Shown here: positions 28,575 to 38,128 of the stretch, one piece after another
Numbering within the stretch: the stretch's first letter is position 1
Layout: each line of letters starts with the position of its first letter
Origin: Sedimenticola hydrogenitrophicus
GTDB taxonomy: Bacteria > Pseudomonadota > Gammaproteobacteria > Chromatiales > Chromatiaceae
Reading direction: 5' to 3'
Assembly (NCBI RefSeq): GCF_025175675.1
Contig: NZ_JANIOA010000038.1
Coordinates: 1-43,671, forward strand
DNA length: 43,671 nucleotides
Made by a program: the position numbers and the translations under genes
Notes under the pieces: model-generated
The model's database searches: none
Told to the model about the DNA's origin: nothing
What the model saw: only the letters and a program-made list of their open reading frames with translations

Positions 28575-28641
28575 TTCGCCCCGTTAATCTTACGGCTGGG
28601 ACCACTTCCAATGAGAACCCGGTGAGGAAGGACGAGAGCAA

Positions 28642-28998
28642 ATGTTAGAGAACTATCTACCCGTTCTGGTGTTTTTGGCTGTCGGCCTGATTGTGGGGGT
28701 CGTCATGGTTATGATGGGTTTCGCGCTCGGCACTCGACGCCCTGACAGCGAGAAGCTATCCCCCTATGAGTGCGGTTTCGAGGCATTCGAAGATGCACGC
28801 ATGAAGTTCGATGTCAGGTATTACCTGGTCGCCATCCTGTTTATTATCTTCGATCTTGAGATTGCTTTTCTGTTTCCCTGGGCCATCGTCCTGGACAAGA
28901 TCGGCGGGGTCGGACTGGTTGCCATGACCGTATTTCTGGGCGTGCTGGTGGTCGGGTTTATCTATGAGTGGAAGAAAGGGGCCCTGGAATGGGAGTAG
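28642..28998 (+). CDS. nuoA: NADH-quinone oxidoreductase subunit A
   Basis: NuoA is a small membrane subunit of complex I next to the quinone cavity. The 118-residue protein has three membrane helices (about 6-28, 62-84, 90-110) and the conserved loop [21 protein letters not shown], partly visible as YECGFE, where the cysteine marks the active/deactive loop. Start ATG 28642 follows a strong GAGGAAGGA site. The end overlaps nuoB by 10 bp. It is the first gene of the operon. Confidence 0.97.
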   Translation: MLENYLPVLVFLAVGLIVGVVMVMMGFALGTRRPDSEKLSPYECGFEAFEDARMKFDVRYYLVAILFIIFDLEIAFLFPWAIVLDKIGGVGLVAMTVFLGVLVVGFIYEWKKGALEWE

Positions 28999-29471
28999 AA
29001 GGCATACTTGAAAAGGGTGTCATCACCACAAACGCCGACAAGCTGATCAACTGGGCGCGTACCGGCTCCCTCTGGCCGATGACCTTCGGTCTAGCCTGTT
29101 GCGCCGTTGAGATGATGCACGCGGCAGCCGCGCGCTACGATATGGACCGGTTCGGAATCATCTTCCGCCCCAGTCCCCGTCAGTCGGACGTGATGATTGT
29201 GGCGGGCACGCTGGTCAACAAGATGGCGCCGGCACTGCGCAAAGTCTACGACCAGATGGCCGAGCCCCGCTGGGTCATCTCCATGGGCTCCTGTGCCAAT
29301 GGGGGAGGGTACTACCACTACTCCTATGCCGTGGTGCGGGGCTGTGACCGGGTGGTACCGGTGGACATCTACGTGCCCGGTTGCCCGCCGACTGCCGAGG
29401 CGCTCCTCTACGGGGTGATCCAGCTGCAGGAAAAAATCAAACGTACCAGCACTATTGCGCGTCAGGACTAG
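28989..29471 (+). CDS. nuoB: NADH-quinone oxidoreductase subunit B (cluster N2)
   Basis: NuoB holds the terminal [4Fe-4S] cluster N2, which reduces quinone. The 160-residue protein has all four ligands: the tandem pair C37-C38 ([10 protein letters not shown]), C102 (MGSCANGGG) and C132 (VPGCPPT). Start ATG 28989, overlapping nuoA, is chosen because the sequence [11 protein letters not shown] matches the family N-terminus; earlier in-frame codons are inside nuoA. It is adjacent to nuoC. Confidence 0.97.
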   Translation: MGVEGILEKGVITTNADKLINWARTGSLWPMTFGLACCAVEMMHAAAARYDMDRFGIIFRPSPRQSDVMIVAGTLVNKMAPALRKVYDQMAEPRWVISMGSCANGGGYYHYSYAVVRGCDRVVPVDIYVPGCPPTAEALLYGVIQLQEKIKRTSTIARQD

Positions 29472-29483
29472 GTGAGTCAGGTA

Positions 29484-30203
29484 ATGAACGAAGCAGTCAA
29501 GACGAAATCCCAACTTCGCCACGAGACATTGCAGGCCAATCTAATTGACCGCTATGCATCGAAGGGCTGCGTGGTAACCGCCGCACTCGGTGAGGTGACG
29601 ATGGTGATCCCGCGCGAGCATCTGTTGGCGATCGCCACTGAGCTCCGCGATGACGCGGCGTTTCAGTTCGAGGAGCTGATCGATGCCTGCGGTATCGACT
29701 ACGCCGGCTATGGCGAATCCGAATGGGTGACCCAGGAGGCCTCGGCGGCCGGATTCAATCGCGGGGTGAACCGCCATATAATCGATGTATCCGCCCGGGG
29801 TGAAAACGACCGCTTCGCGGTGGTCTACCATCTTCTGTCCATGGTGCACAACCAGCGTCTGCGGTTGCGCACCTTTGTCGACGCCCTGCAACCGATAGTC
29901 GATTCCGTGGTGGGTATCTGGCGCGGTGCCGACTGGTTTGAGCGCGAGGCCTTCGATCTGTACGGCATCATGTTCAGCGGCCACCCGGACCTGCGCCGCA
30001 TTCTCACGGACTATGGATTCGTCGGTCACCCCTTCCGCAAGGACTTCCCGCTCGAAGGGACTGTCCAGATGCGCTATGACGCCGAGCAGGCGCGTGTCAT
30101 CTACGAGCCGGTGACGCTCGATCCCCGCGTGCTGGTGCCGAAGGTGATCCGCGAAGACAACCGATTTGTGTCTAACGCACAGCAGGACCCCACAGATGCC
30201 TGA
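29484..30203 (+). CDS. nuoC: NADH-quinone oxidoreductase subunit C
   Basis: NuoC is the 30-kDa-type peripheral-arm subunit that packs against NuoD. The protein of about 239 residues has the signature [22 protein letters not shown] (visible as [16 protein letters not shown]) and ends with the usual [18 protein letters not shown] segment. It is a separate gene, not the nuoCD fusion found in enterics. Start ATG 29484 has AGGTGAG at suitable spacing; in-frame GTG 29472, directly after the nuoB stop, is an alternative. It overlaps nuoD by 8 bp. Confidence 0.94.
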   Translation: MNEAVKTKSQLRHETLQANLIDRYASKGCVVTAALGEVTMVIPREHLLAIATELRDDAAFQFEELIDACGIDYAGYGESEWVTQEASAAGFNRGVNRHIIDVSARGENDRFAVVYHLLSMVHNQRLRLRTFVDALQPIVDSVVGIWRGADWFEREAFDLYGIMFSGHPDLRRILTDYGFVGHPFRKDFPLEGTVQMRYDAEQARVIYEPVTLDPRVLVPKVIREDNRFVSNAQQDPTDA

Positions 30204-31449
30204 GATTCGTAATTACACCCTCAACTTCGGCCCCCAACATCCTGCCGCGCATGGGGTGCTGCGTCTGGTGCTTGAGATGGATGGCGAAGTGATTGAACGC
30301 GCCGATCCGCACATCGGACTGTTGCATCGCGCCACGGAGAAACTGGCGGAGAGCAAGCCCTACAACCAGACGATTCCCTACATGGATCGACTCGACTACG
30401 TCTCCATGATGTGCAGCGAACATGGCTATGTCATGGCGATTGAGAAGCTGCTGGGCGTCGAGGTGCCGCTGCGGGCCAAGTATATCCGCACCCTGTTCGA
30501 CGAGATTACCCGGATACTGAACCACCTGATGTGGTTGGGAACCCATGCGCTGGATGTCGGTGCGATGACGGTGTTCCTGTACGCCTTCCGTGAACGTGAG
30601 GATCTGATGGACTGCTACGAGGCGGTTTCGGGAGCACGCATGCATGCCGCGTACTACCGAGTCGGTGGCGTCTATCGGGATCTGCCGGATGTGATGCCGC
30701 GCTATGCCAACAATCAGTTCCGTAGCGATGCCGACATCGCGCGTAAAAACGAGACCCGCCAGGGATCGCTGCTGGATTTCATTGATGATTTTGCCAACCG
30801 CTTCCCAGGTTTGGTGGACGAATACGAGACCCTGCTGACGGATAACCGTATCTGGAAACAGCGCACCGTCGGCATCGGCGTGGTGACGCCGGAGCGCGCT
30901 CGGCAGCTGTCGTTTACCGGGCCGATGGTACGTGGGTCCGGCCTGGCCTGGGACCTGCGCAAGAAGCAGCCCTATGCGGCCTATAACCGGGTTGATTTCG
31001 ATATCCCGGTGGGGGTGAACGGCGACTGCTACGATCGCTATCTGGTGCGGATCGAGGAGCTGCGCCAGTCCACCCGGATTATCAAGCAGTGTGTCCAGTG
31101 GCTGCGCGAGAATCCGGGTCCGGTAATTGTGCAGGACCACAAGATCTCGCCGCCTGCCCGCGACTATATGAAAGGGGACATGGAGAGCCTGATCCACCAT
31201 TTCAAACTGTTCACCGAGGGTTATTGCCCGCCGGCCGGCGAGGCCTATGCGGCTGTCGAGGCGCCCAAGGGGGAGTTTGGCTGCTACGTGGTTTCCGATG
31301 GCAGCAACAAGCCGTTCCGCTTGAAGATTCGCGCTCCCGGTTTCGCGCATCTGGCGGCGATGGATGAGATGGTCAAGGGTCACATGCTGGCCGACGTGGT
31401 GGCGGTGATCGGCACCATGGATGTTGTGTTCGGGGAGATTGATCGCTGA
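30196..31449 (+). CDS. nuoD: NADH-quinone oxidoreductase subunit D
   Basis: NuoD (49-kDa type) forms the quinone-binding pocket with NuoB. The 417-residue protein begins [20 protein letters not shown], holding the quinone-site histidine in the HPAAHG loop. It has the [10 protein letters not shown] motif, the conserved tyrosine in [12 protein letters not shown], and ends in [12 protein letters not shown], the family's usual terminus. Start ATG 30196 gives the family N-terminus; in-frame codons from 30166 do not. Its stop overlaps the nuoE start by one base. Confidence 0.97.
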   Translation: MPEIRNYTLNFGPQHPAAHGVLRLVLEMDGEVIERADPHIGLLHRATEKLAESKPYNQTIPYMDRLDYVSMMCSEHGYVMAIEKLLGVEVPLRAKYIRTLFDEITRILNHLMWLGTHALDVGAMTVFLYAFREREDLMDCYEAVSGARMHAAYYRVGGVYRDLPDVMPRYANNQFRSDADIARKNETRQGSLLDFIDDFANRFPGLVDEYETLLTDNRIWKQRTVGIGVVTPERARQLSFTGPMVRGSGLAWDLRKKQPYAAYNRVDFDIPVGVNGDCYDRYLVRIEELRQSTRIIKQCVQWLRENPGPVIVQDHKISPPARDYMKGDMESLIHHFKLFTEGYCPPAGEAYAAVEAPKGEFGCYVVSDGSNKPFRLKIRAPGFAHLAAMDEMVKGHMLADVVAVIGTMDVVFGEIDR

Positions 31450-31979
31450 TGGGTTTCAAGAATTTACCAATGACCACGGTCAAGCCGACGGAGAACAAGG
31501 AGCAGCTGTTCTCCGCGGAAGTACGGGCGGAGATCGATACCTGGGTTGCCAAATACCCGGAAGGCTGGCAGCAGTCGGCGGTCATGGCGGCGCTGCGCAT
31601 CGTGCAGGATGACAACGGTGGTTACCTGACACAGGAGTTGATGGACAAGGTGGCCGCCTACCTGGACATGCCGCCCATCTCGGTCTACGAAGTGGCCACC
31701 TTCTACTCCATGTACGAACGCAACAAGGTGGGTAAGCACAAAGTCTGCGTCTGTACCAACGTCTCCTGCATGATCAACGGTTCCGACAAACTGGTCGACC
31801 ATATGGAGAAGAAGCTCGGTATCACCCTGGGACAGACCACGGAAGATGGCAAGTTCACCCTGAAAGAGGTGGAGTGCCTCGGTGCCTGCGGCGGCGCCCC
31901 CATGTTCCAGATCGGCACCAAGTATTACGAGAACCTGACGCCTGAACTGGTCGATTCCATTCTGGACGGGCTGGAGTAA
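31449..31979 (+). CDS. nuoE: NADH-quinone oxidoreductase subunit E
   Basis: NuoE is a thioredoxin-like peripheral subunit carrying the [2Fe-2S] cluster N1a. The 176-residue protein has the four cysteine ligands in two groups, CTNVSC (first pair) and CLGACGGAP (second pair), after an N-terminal helical domain ([19 protein letters not shown]). Start ATG 31449 overlaps the nuoD stop (TGATG), implying coupled translation. The start two codons from MTTVKP is less likely. It is followed by nuoF after 5 bp. Confidence 0.96.
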   Translation: MGFKNLPMTTVKPTENKEQLFSAEVRAEIDTWVAKYPEGWQQSAVMAALRIVQDDNGGYLTQELMDKVAAYLDMPPISVYEVATFYSMYERNKVGKHKVCVCTNVSCMINGSDKLVDHMEKKLGITLGQTTEDGKFTLKEVECLGACGGAPMFQIGTKYYENLTPELVDSILDGLE

Positions 31980-31984
31980 GCATC

Positions 31985-33253
31985 ATGGCAAACGAAGTCT
32001 GTCTCAGAAATAATGATCTCGAGCGCCCCTGGCTACTGGAAACCTACCAGAGCCGTGGCGGCTACTCCGCGCTGATCAAGATCCTCAAGGAGAAAATCCC
32101 GCCGGAGCAGGTGATCGAGGAGGTCAAATCCTCCGGACTACGCGGTCGTGGCGGCGCGGGTTTCCCAACCGGCCTGAAGTGGAGCTTTATCTCCCGCAAT
32201 GCCCCCGGTCAGAAATATGTGGTGTGCAACTCGGACGAGGGCGAGCCCGGTACCTTCAAGGATCGCGATATCCTGCGTTACAACCCGCATCAGCTGATCG
32301 AGGGCATGGTCATCGCCGGTTATGCCATCGGTGCCACCGTCGGCTACAACTATATCCGCGGCGAGTTCTGGGAACCCTACGAGCGTTTCGAGGCGGCACT
32401 GGCAGAGGCGCGTGCGGCCGGCTTCCTGGGCAACAACCTGCTGGGTTCCGGATTTGATTTCCAGCTTCATTCGCACCTGGGCGGCGGTGCCTATATCTGC
32501 GGTGAAGAGACCGCGCTGTTGGAGTCCATCGAAGGCAAGAAGGGGCAGCCCCGTTACAAGCCGCCGTTCCCCGCCCACTTCGGGCTCTATGGCCGGCCGA
32601 CCATTATCAACAACACCGAATCACTGGCCTCCATCCCGGTCATCATGGAGAAGGGCGGCGAGTGGTTTAAGCAGCTGGGCGTGGAAAACAGCGGCGGCTC
32701 CAAGCTGTTCTCCATCTCCGGCAATCTGAACAACCCCGGGGTGTTCGAGATCCCGCTGGGTACGCCGTTCTCGGCATTGCTGGAGATGGCGGGCGGCATG
32801 AAGGATGGCCGCAAGATCAAGGCCGTCATCCCCGGTGGCTCCTCCGCGCCCATTATCCCGGGTGAGCAGATGATGGAGCTGACCATGGACTACGATTCGA
32901 TCGCCAAGGCCGGCTCCATGCTCGGTTCCGGGGCGGTAATCGTGCTGGATGACACCAACTGCATGGTCAAGGTACTGGAGCGCATGTCCTACTTCTATTT
33001 TGAAGAGTCCTGCGGACAGTGCACCCCCTGTCGCGAAGGCACCGGCTGGCTCTACCGGGTGATCAACCGGATCGAGCGCGGTGACGGCCGCCCCGAAGAC
33101 CTCGCACTGCTCGACGACGTCACGCAGAAGATTGCCGGGCGCACCATCTGTGCCCTGGGCGATGCCGCCGCCATGCCGGTACAAGGCATGCTGAAGCACT
33201 TCAGGCATGAGTTCGAGTATCACATTGAACACAAGAAATGCATGGTCGGCTGA
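31985..33253 (+). CDS. nuoF: NADH-quinone oxidoreductase subunit F (NADH/FMN)
   Basis: NuoF binds NADH and FMN and holds [4Fe-4S] cluster N3, starting electron flow in complex I. The 422-residue protein has [16 protein letters not shown] for [17 protein letters not shown] and [18 protein letters not shown] for NADH, and cluster ligands C343, C346 and C349 in [11 protein letters not shown] with C389 in TICALGDAA. Start ATG 31985. The gene ends 54 bp before nuoG. Confidence 0.98.
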   Translation: MANEVCLRNNDLERPWLLETYQSRGGYSALIKILKEKIPPEQVIEEVKSSGLRGRGGAGFPTGLKWSFISRNAPGQKYVVCNSDEGEPGTFKDRDILRYNPHQLIEGMVIAGYAIGATVGYNYIRGEFWEPYERFEAALAEARAAGFLGNNLLGSGFDFQLHSHLGGGAYICGEETALLESIEGKKGQPRYKPPFPAHFGLYGRPTIINNTESLASIPVIMEKGGEWFKQLGVENSGGSKLFSISGNLNNPGVFEIPLGTPFSALLEMAGGMKDGRKIKAVIPGGSSAPIIPGEQMMELTMDYDSIAKAGSMLGSGAVIVLDDTNCMVKVLERMSYFYFEESCGQCTPCREGTGWLYRVINRIERGDGRPEDLALLDDVTQKIAGRTICALGDAAAMPVQGMLKHFRHEFEYHIEHKKCMVG

Positions 33254-33307
33254 GGCCTCACCCTGTATTGAACGTTATTTACGGCTACTGGTTAGAGAAC
33301 TAAATCA

Positions 33308-35614
33308 ATGTCTGAAGACCAGACGATTACAATCGAGATAGATGGTAAGGCGATACAGGCAAAGCCCGGTCAGATGCTGATCGAGGTGACCGACGCCGCC
33401 GGCATCGATATCCCGCGCTTCTGTTATCACAAGAAGCTCTCCGTCGCCGCGAACTGCCGGATGTGTCTGGTAGAGGTCGAGCGTGCGCCCAAGCCGTTAC
33501 CGGCCTGCGCCACGCCGGTCAATGACGGCATGAAGGTGTTTACCCGCTCCGCGGTGGCGCTGGCGGCGCAGAAAGGGACCATGGAGTTCCTGCTGATCAA
33601 CCACCCGCTGGATTGCCCGATCTGCGATCAGGGCGGCGAGTGCGAGCTGCAGGACGTCTCCATGGGCTACGGCAGCGATATCTCCCGTTTCGTTGAAGGC
33701 AAGCGCATCGTCAAGGACAAGGATATCGGTCCGCTGATCAGGACCGACCTGACCCGCTGCATTCACTGCACGCGCTGTGTCCGCTTCGGGGCCGAGATCG
33801 CCGGCATCCGCGAACTGGGCGCCACCGGTCGCAGCGAGCACATGACCATCGGCACCTTTGTCGAGAGGAGCGTGGACTCGGAGCTTTCCGGCAACATTAT
33901 CGATGTCTGCCCGGTCGGCTCCCTCACCTCCAAGCCCTCCCAGTTCAAGGCGCGTGCCTGGGAACTGATCGAGCGCGACAGCATCGCGCCGCACGATTCC
34001 GTCGGCTCCAATATTCACCTGCATGTGCGTCGCAATGAACTGATCCGGGTGCACCCGAAAGAGAACGAGTCGGTCAACGAGTGCTGGATCTCGGATCGTG
34101 ACCGCTTCAGCTACGAAGGCGTCTATAGCGACCAGCGCCTGACCTCGCCGATGCTCAAGAAAAATGGCGAGTGGGCCGAGGTGAGCTGGGACGTGGCCCT
34201 GACGGAAACGTCCAAGGGCCTGCAGGCGGCCGGTACCGACCTGGGTGCACTGCTCTCACCGGTATCGACTCTGGAAGAGCTGTTCCTGGCCCGCAAGCTG
34301 GTCAGGGCACTGGGCAGCGAGGCGATTGACAGTCGTCTGCGGCAGGGCGATTTCCGCGGCGAAGAGCCCCGCGTCCCCTGGTTGGGACAGTCTATCGAGG
34401 CGCTGCAGTCGGTGGACGCCGCGCTGCTGGTCGGCAGCAACGCCCGCAAGGAACAACCGCTGCTGGCGCATCGTCTGCGCAAGGCGGCGCTGGAAGGGGC
34501 CGAAATAAGCTTCCTCAACCCGATTGAGCTGGAGCTGAACTACGTGGCCCGGCAGCTGGTGGCCAGTCCGGCGGATATGCTCAATGAGCTGGCGGCGGTA
34601 GCCAAGGCGGCGGGTGCCAGCGGTGCACTGATCGATCAGGCGGTGGTCTCCGAACAGCATCAGGCGATTGCCGACAATCTGAAGTCTGCCGCAAACGGCA
34701 CCGTGCTGCTGGGTAATCTGGCGGCCGCCCATGCTGATTTCTCTATCCTGCGCGTCCTGGCCGGCGCCGTCGCCAAGGCCTGTGATGTCACGCTGGGTTA
34801 TCTGCCGGAGGCGGCGAACAGCGTCGGTGCCCGTCTGGTCGGTGCCGTGGCTGCGACCGGCGACGATGCGCAGGCCATGCTGGAACAGCCGCGCAAGGCC
34901 TATCTGCTGATGGGTATCCAGCCGGGCCTGGATCTGTGGAATCCCGCCAAGGCGGGCAGCGCCTTCGCACAGGCCGGGTTTGTGGTGGCAATGACCGCCT
35001 ACCGCAGCGCGGACCTGGATGCCGCCGCCGATGTGCTGTTGCCGACGGCCCTGTGCATGGAGACCTCGGGCAGCTATGTCAACGCCGCCGGCACGCTGCA
35101 ATCGTTTGCCGGCGCCATCACCCCTGGCGGTAATACCCGCCCCGCCTGGAAGGTCCTGCGCGTACTGGGTAACCTGCTGGCGATCCCGGGTTTTGATTAT
35201 GTCAGCTCGGAAGAGGTGCTGGCGGAGCTCAAGGAGGAGATCGCGGGCGTGTCCCCCGATAACCGTGCCAACGAAGCCGTCATGGCCTTGCAGCCGAGGA
35301 GCAAGGCGGATGGGCTGCAGCGTATCGGCGATGTGCCGATCTACGCGCTGGATCCGCTGGTTCGCCACGCGGCCGCGCTGCAGAGAACCCATGATGCTAT
35401 CCCGGCCGGCATCTACATAAATGGTGACGAGGCGGCCAGGCTGGGTCTTTCAGCCGGCGAAACCGCGGTCGCCGTCCAGGATGGCAGCCGCGCCCGACTG
35501 TCGATAATTATTGACCCCAACGTACCAAACGGAAGTGTCCGTATCCCCGCCGCACTGGCCGGTACCGAGACGCTTGGCGCTCAGTTTGGTGAAGTGACCC
35601 TGGAGAAGATTTAA
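33308..35614 (+). CDS. nuoG: NADH-quinone oxidoreductase subunit G
   Basis: NuoG is the large iron-sulfur subunit of the peripheral arm. The 768-residue protein has an N-terminal [2Fe-2S] ferredoxin domain (RFCYHKKLSVAANCRMC), a His/Cys-ligated [4Fe-4S] site (HPLDCPICDQGGECELQD) and the second [4Fe-4S] motif CIHCTRCVRF. A long molybdopterin-oxidoreductase-like region follows (about 220-690), which has lost cofactor binding in complex I. I do not see the CxxCxxxC set for the extra cluster N7 found in E. coli. Start ATG 33308. Confidence 0.96.
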   Translation: MSEDQTITIEIDGKAIQAKPGQMLIEVTDAAGIDIPRFCYHKKLSVAANCRMCLVEVERAPKPLPACATPVNDGMKVFTRSAVALAAQKGTMEFLLINHPLDCPICDQGGECELQDVSMGYGSDISRFVEGKRIVKDKDIGPLIRTDLTRCIHCTRCVRFGAEIAGIRELGATGRSEHMTIGTFVERSVDSELSGNIIDVCPVGSLTSKPSQFKARAWELIERDSIAPHDSVGSNIHLHVRRNELIRVHPKENESVNECWISDRDRFSYEGVYSDQRLTSPMLKKNGEWAEVSWDVALTETSKGLQAAGTDLGALLSPVSTLEELFLARKLVRALGSEAIDSRLRQGDFRGEEPRVPWLGQSIEALQSVDAALLVGSNARKEQPLLAHRLRKAALEGAEISFLNPIELELNYVARQLVASPADMLNELAAVAKAAGASGALIDQAVVSEQHQAIADNLKSAANGTVLLGNLAAAHADFSILRVLAGAVAKACDVTLGYLPEAANSVGARLVGAVAATGDDAQAMLEQPRKAYLLMGIQPGLDLWNPAKAGSAFAQAGFVVAMTAYRSADLDAAADVLLPTALCMETSGSYVNAAGTLQSFAGAITPGGNTRPAWKVLRVLGNLLAIPGFDYVSSEEVLAELKEEIAGVSPDNRANEAVMALQPRSKADGLQRIGDVPIYALDPLVRHAAALQRTHDAIPAGIYINGDEAARLGLSAGETAVAVQDGSRARLSIIIDPNVPNGSVRIPAALAGTETLGAQFGEVTLEKI

Positions 35615-35617
35615 GCG

Positions 35618-36670
35618 ATGGAATCATTGATAACTCTCTGGGAATGGCTCGGTCAGAATCTGATCGTTCTGCAGATCCTGATTAAAATCGTGGTGATCGT
35701 CGCGCCGCTGATGCTCTGCGTGGCCTACTTTACCTACGCGGAGCGCAAGCTTATCGGCTACATGCAGGTGCGTATCGGTCCCAACCGGGTCGGGCCCAAG
35801 GGCTGGCTGCAGCCGATTGCCGATGCGGTCAAGCTGATGTTCAAGGAGATCGTGATCCCGACCAAGGCCAACAAGGTCCTGTTCCTGATCGCACCCCTGC
35901 TGACCCTGGGTCCCGCGCTCGCCGCCTGGGCCGTGTTTCCCTTTTCCGAAGGTTTGGTGCTGGCCGATCTGAACGCCGGACTGCTCTATATCCTGGCCCT
36001 CACCTCGATCGGTGTGTATGGCGTCATCATCGCCGGCTGGGCGTCCAACTCCAAGTACGCCTTTCTCGGCGCGATGCGCTCGGCGGCGCAGATCGTCGCC
36101 TACGAGATCGCCATGGGGTTCGCCCTGGTGGGTGTACTGGTGGCGGCGGGCAGCCTCAACCTGGGTGAGATCGTGCGCGCCCAGCAGAGCGAGGCCGGCA
36201 TCTTCGGCTGGTTCTGGCTGCCGCTGTTCCCGCTGTTCCTGATCTATTTCATCTCCGGTGTCGCCGAGACCAACCGCGCACCGTTCGACGTGGCCGAGGG
36301 TGAGTCGGAGATCGTCGCCGGCTTCCATGTGGAATATTCCGGTATGCCGTTCGCCGTATTCTTCCTCGGTGAATACGCCAACATGATCCTGATTTCCGCC
36401 CTGACCGCGTTGCTGTTCCTGGGTGGGTGGTTGTCGCCGCTGCCGGCCAGCTGGGTGGATGGGGTGTTCCTGCTGGGCGACGGGATTCACTGGGTGTTCC
36501 TGAAGACCGCGTTTGCCGGCTTCTTCTTCCTCTGGTTCCGCGCCACATTCCCGCGCTATCGCTATGACCAGATCATGCGTCTGGGTTGGAAGGTCTTCAT
36601 TCCCATCACCATCGTCTGGATTCTGGTGGTCGGGATCATGGTCGTCTACCGATTTGCCTGGTTTAGCTGA
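35618..36670 (+). CDS. nuoH: NADH-quinone oxidoreductase subunit H
   Basis: NuoH (ND1) is the membrane subunit that joins the peripheral arm and forms the quinone entry channel. The 350-residue protein has about eight membrane helices. It contains [20 protein letters not shown] near residue 43, and the acidic segment [17 protein letters not shown] near 216, part of the proton pathway E-channel. Start ATG 35618 is 3 bp after the nuoG stop. Confidence 0.97.
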   Translation: MESLITLWEWLGQNLIVLQILIKIVVIVAPLMLCVAYFTYAERKLIGYMQVRIGPNRVGPKGWLQPIADAVKLMFKEIVIPTKANKVLFLIAPLLTLGPALAAWAVFPFSEGLVLADLNAGLLYILALTSIGVYGVIIAGWASNSKYAFLGAMRSAAQIVAYEIAMGFALVGVLVAAGSLNLGEIVRAQQSEAGIFGWFWLPLFPLFLIYFISGVAETNRAPFDVAEGESEIVAGFHVEYSGMPFAVFFLGEYANMILISALTALLFLGGWLSPLPASWVDGVFLLGDGIHWVFLKTAFAGFFFLWFRATFPRYRYDQIMRLGWKVFIPITIVWILVVGIMVVYRFAWFS

Positions 36671-36683
36671 GGTTGGATGAAAG

Positions 36684-37175
36684 ATGAAAATGCTGAGCGA
36701 TTACATCAAAAGTCTGGCCATGCTGGAGCTCCTCAAGGGTTTGGGGGTGACCGGCGGATACATGTTCAAAAAGAAGTTCACGGTCCAGTATCCCGAAGAG
36801 AAGGCGCCGATCTCACCGCGTTTCCGGGGACTGCATGCCCTGCGGCGTTATGAAAATGGCGAGGAGCGCTGCATTGCCTGCAAGCTGTGCGAGGCGACCT
36901 GCCCGGCTGCGGCGATCACCATCGAAGTGGCGCCCCCGCGCGCGGACGGTTCACGGCGTACCTCACGCTACGACATCGACCTGTTCAAATGCATCTTCTG
37001 TGGTTACTGCCAGGAGGCATGCCCGGTCGACGCGATTGTCGAGACACCGATTTACGAGTACCACTTTGAAAATCGTCAGGACGCCGTGATGACCAAGGCA
37101 AAGTTGCTGGCCCATGGCGACACACATGAAGCGGCACTGGCCGACTGCATCCGTGCAGACGGCAAGTATCGGTAA
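36684..37175 (+). CDS. nuoI: NADH-quinone oxidoreductase subunit I
   Basis: NuoI (TYKY) is an 8-iron ferredoxin subunit holding clusters N6a and N6b between NuoG and NuoB. The 163-residue protein has two CxxCxxCxxxCP motifs: [12 protein letters not shown] near residue 61 and [12 protein letters not shown] near 104. An N-terminal helix ([20 protein letters not shown]) anchors it to the membrane arm. Start ATG 36684. Spacing to nuoJ is 34 bp. Confidence 0.97.
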   Translation: MKMLSDYIKSLAMLELLKGLGVTGGYMFKKKFTVQYPEEKAPISPRFRGLHALRRYENGEERCIACKLCEATCPAAAITIEVAPPRADGSRRTSRYDIDLFKCIFCGYCQEACPVDAIVETPIYEYHFENRQDAVMTKAKLLAHGDTHEAALADCIRADGKYR

Positions 37176-37209
37176 TAGTGGTTTTTAAAAACTGAAACTG
37201 GAATAACCC

Positions 37210-37809
37210 ATGACATTCGAGAAGTTTGTCTTTTATCTGTTTGCCGCCATCCTGGTGTATGCCGCCACAATGGTGATCACCCGGCGCAATCCGGTGCATT
37301 CGGCACTGTTCCTGGTGCTGGCCTTTTTCGCCAGTGCTGGTATCTGGCTGCTGGCGGAGGCCGAATTCCTGGCCATCGTGCTGATTCTCGTCTACGTGGG
37401 CGCGGTCATGGTGCTGTTCCTGTTTGTGGTGATGATGCTGGATATCGATCTCGCCACCCTGCGGGCCGGGTTCATCAACTATATGCCGGTCGGCGCACTG
37501 ATGGCCCTGGTGATGGCGATCGAGATATTCCTGGTCGTCGGCCCCGGTAACTTCGGTCTCGACAAGATGCCGGCCCCGGCGGCGCGTCCGGCCAGTTACA
37601 ACAACACCGAGGATCTGGGCAGCGTCCTCTATACCATCTACATGTATCAGTTCGAAGTGGCGGCCGTCATCCTGCTTGTGGGCATCATCGCGGCAATCGG
37701 GCTGACCATGCGCAAGCGTCCCGAGACCAAGTATCAGAACCCGTCGTTGCAGGTTCGGGTGAAAAAGGCCGATCGCCTGCGGGTGATCAAGATGGACGCA
37801 GAGGATTGA
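37210..37809 (+). CDS. nuoJ: NADH-quinone oxidoreductase subunit J
   Basis: NuoJ (ND6) is a membrane subunit with five predicted helices. The 199-residue protein includes [15 protein letters not shown] and the conserved [17 protein letters not shown] with a tyrosine in the pi-bulge helix TM3 ([17 protein letters not shown]), involved in conformational coupling. It has a charged C-terminal tail. Start ATG 37210. It ends 11 bp before nuoK. Confidence 0.95.
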   Translation: MTFEKFVFYLFAAILVYAATMVITRRNPVHSALFLVLAFFASAGIWLLAEAEFLAIVLILVYVGAVMVLFLFVVMMLDIDLATLRAGFINYMPVGALMALVMAIEIFLVVGPGNFGLDKMPAPAARPASYNNTEDLGSVLYTIYMYQFEVAAVILLVGIIAAIGLTMRKRPETKYQNPSLQVRVKKADRLRVIKMDAED

Positions 37810-37820
37810 CTGGAGCCGAC

Positions 37821-38126
37821 ATGATTGCACTATCAGACTATCTCATACTCGGCGCAATACTGTTTTCACTCAGCGTCACGGGTATTTTCCTGAACCGGAA
37901 GAATGTCATCATTCTGTTGATGTGCGTGGAATTGATGTTGCTGGCAGTGAATATAAATTTCATCGCTTTCTCCCACTTCCTCGGCGATAACGCCGGACAG
38001 GTGTTCGTATTCTTTATCCTGACCGTGGCGGCCGCCGAGGCGGCTATCGGCCTGGCGATTCTTGTGGTGCTGTTCCGCAACACGCGCACCATTAATGTTG
38101 AAGATCTGGATTCTCTCAAGGGTTAA
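37821..38126 (+). CDS. nuoK: NADH-quinone oxidoreductase subunit K
   Basis: NuoK (ND4L) is a three-helix proton-channel subunit. The 101-residue protein (E. coli 100) has the two membrane glutamates, in [13 protein letters not shown] and in [13 protein letters not shown]. Start ATG 37821 ([12 protein letters not shown]) has GGAG about 6 nt upstream and matches the family N-terminus; an in-frame TTG at 37806 lies in nuoJ. nuoL starts 2 bp after the stop. Confidence 0.96.
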   Translation: MIALSDYLILGAILFSLSVTGIFLNRKNVIILLMCVELMLLAVNINFIAFSHFLGDNAGQVFVFFILTVAAAEAAIGLAILVVLFRNTRTINVEDLDSLKG

Positions 38127-38128
38127 GC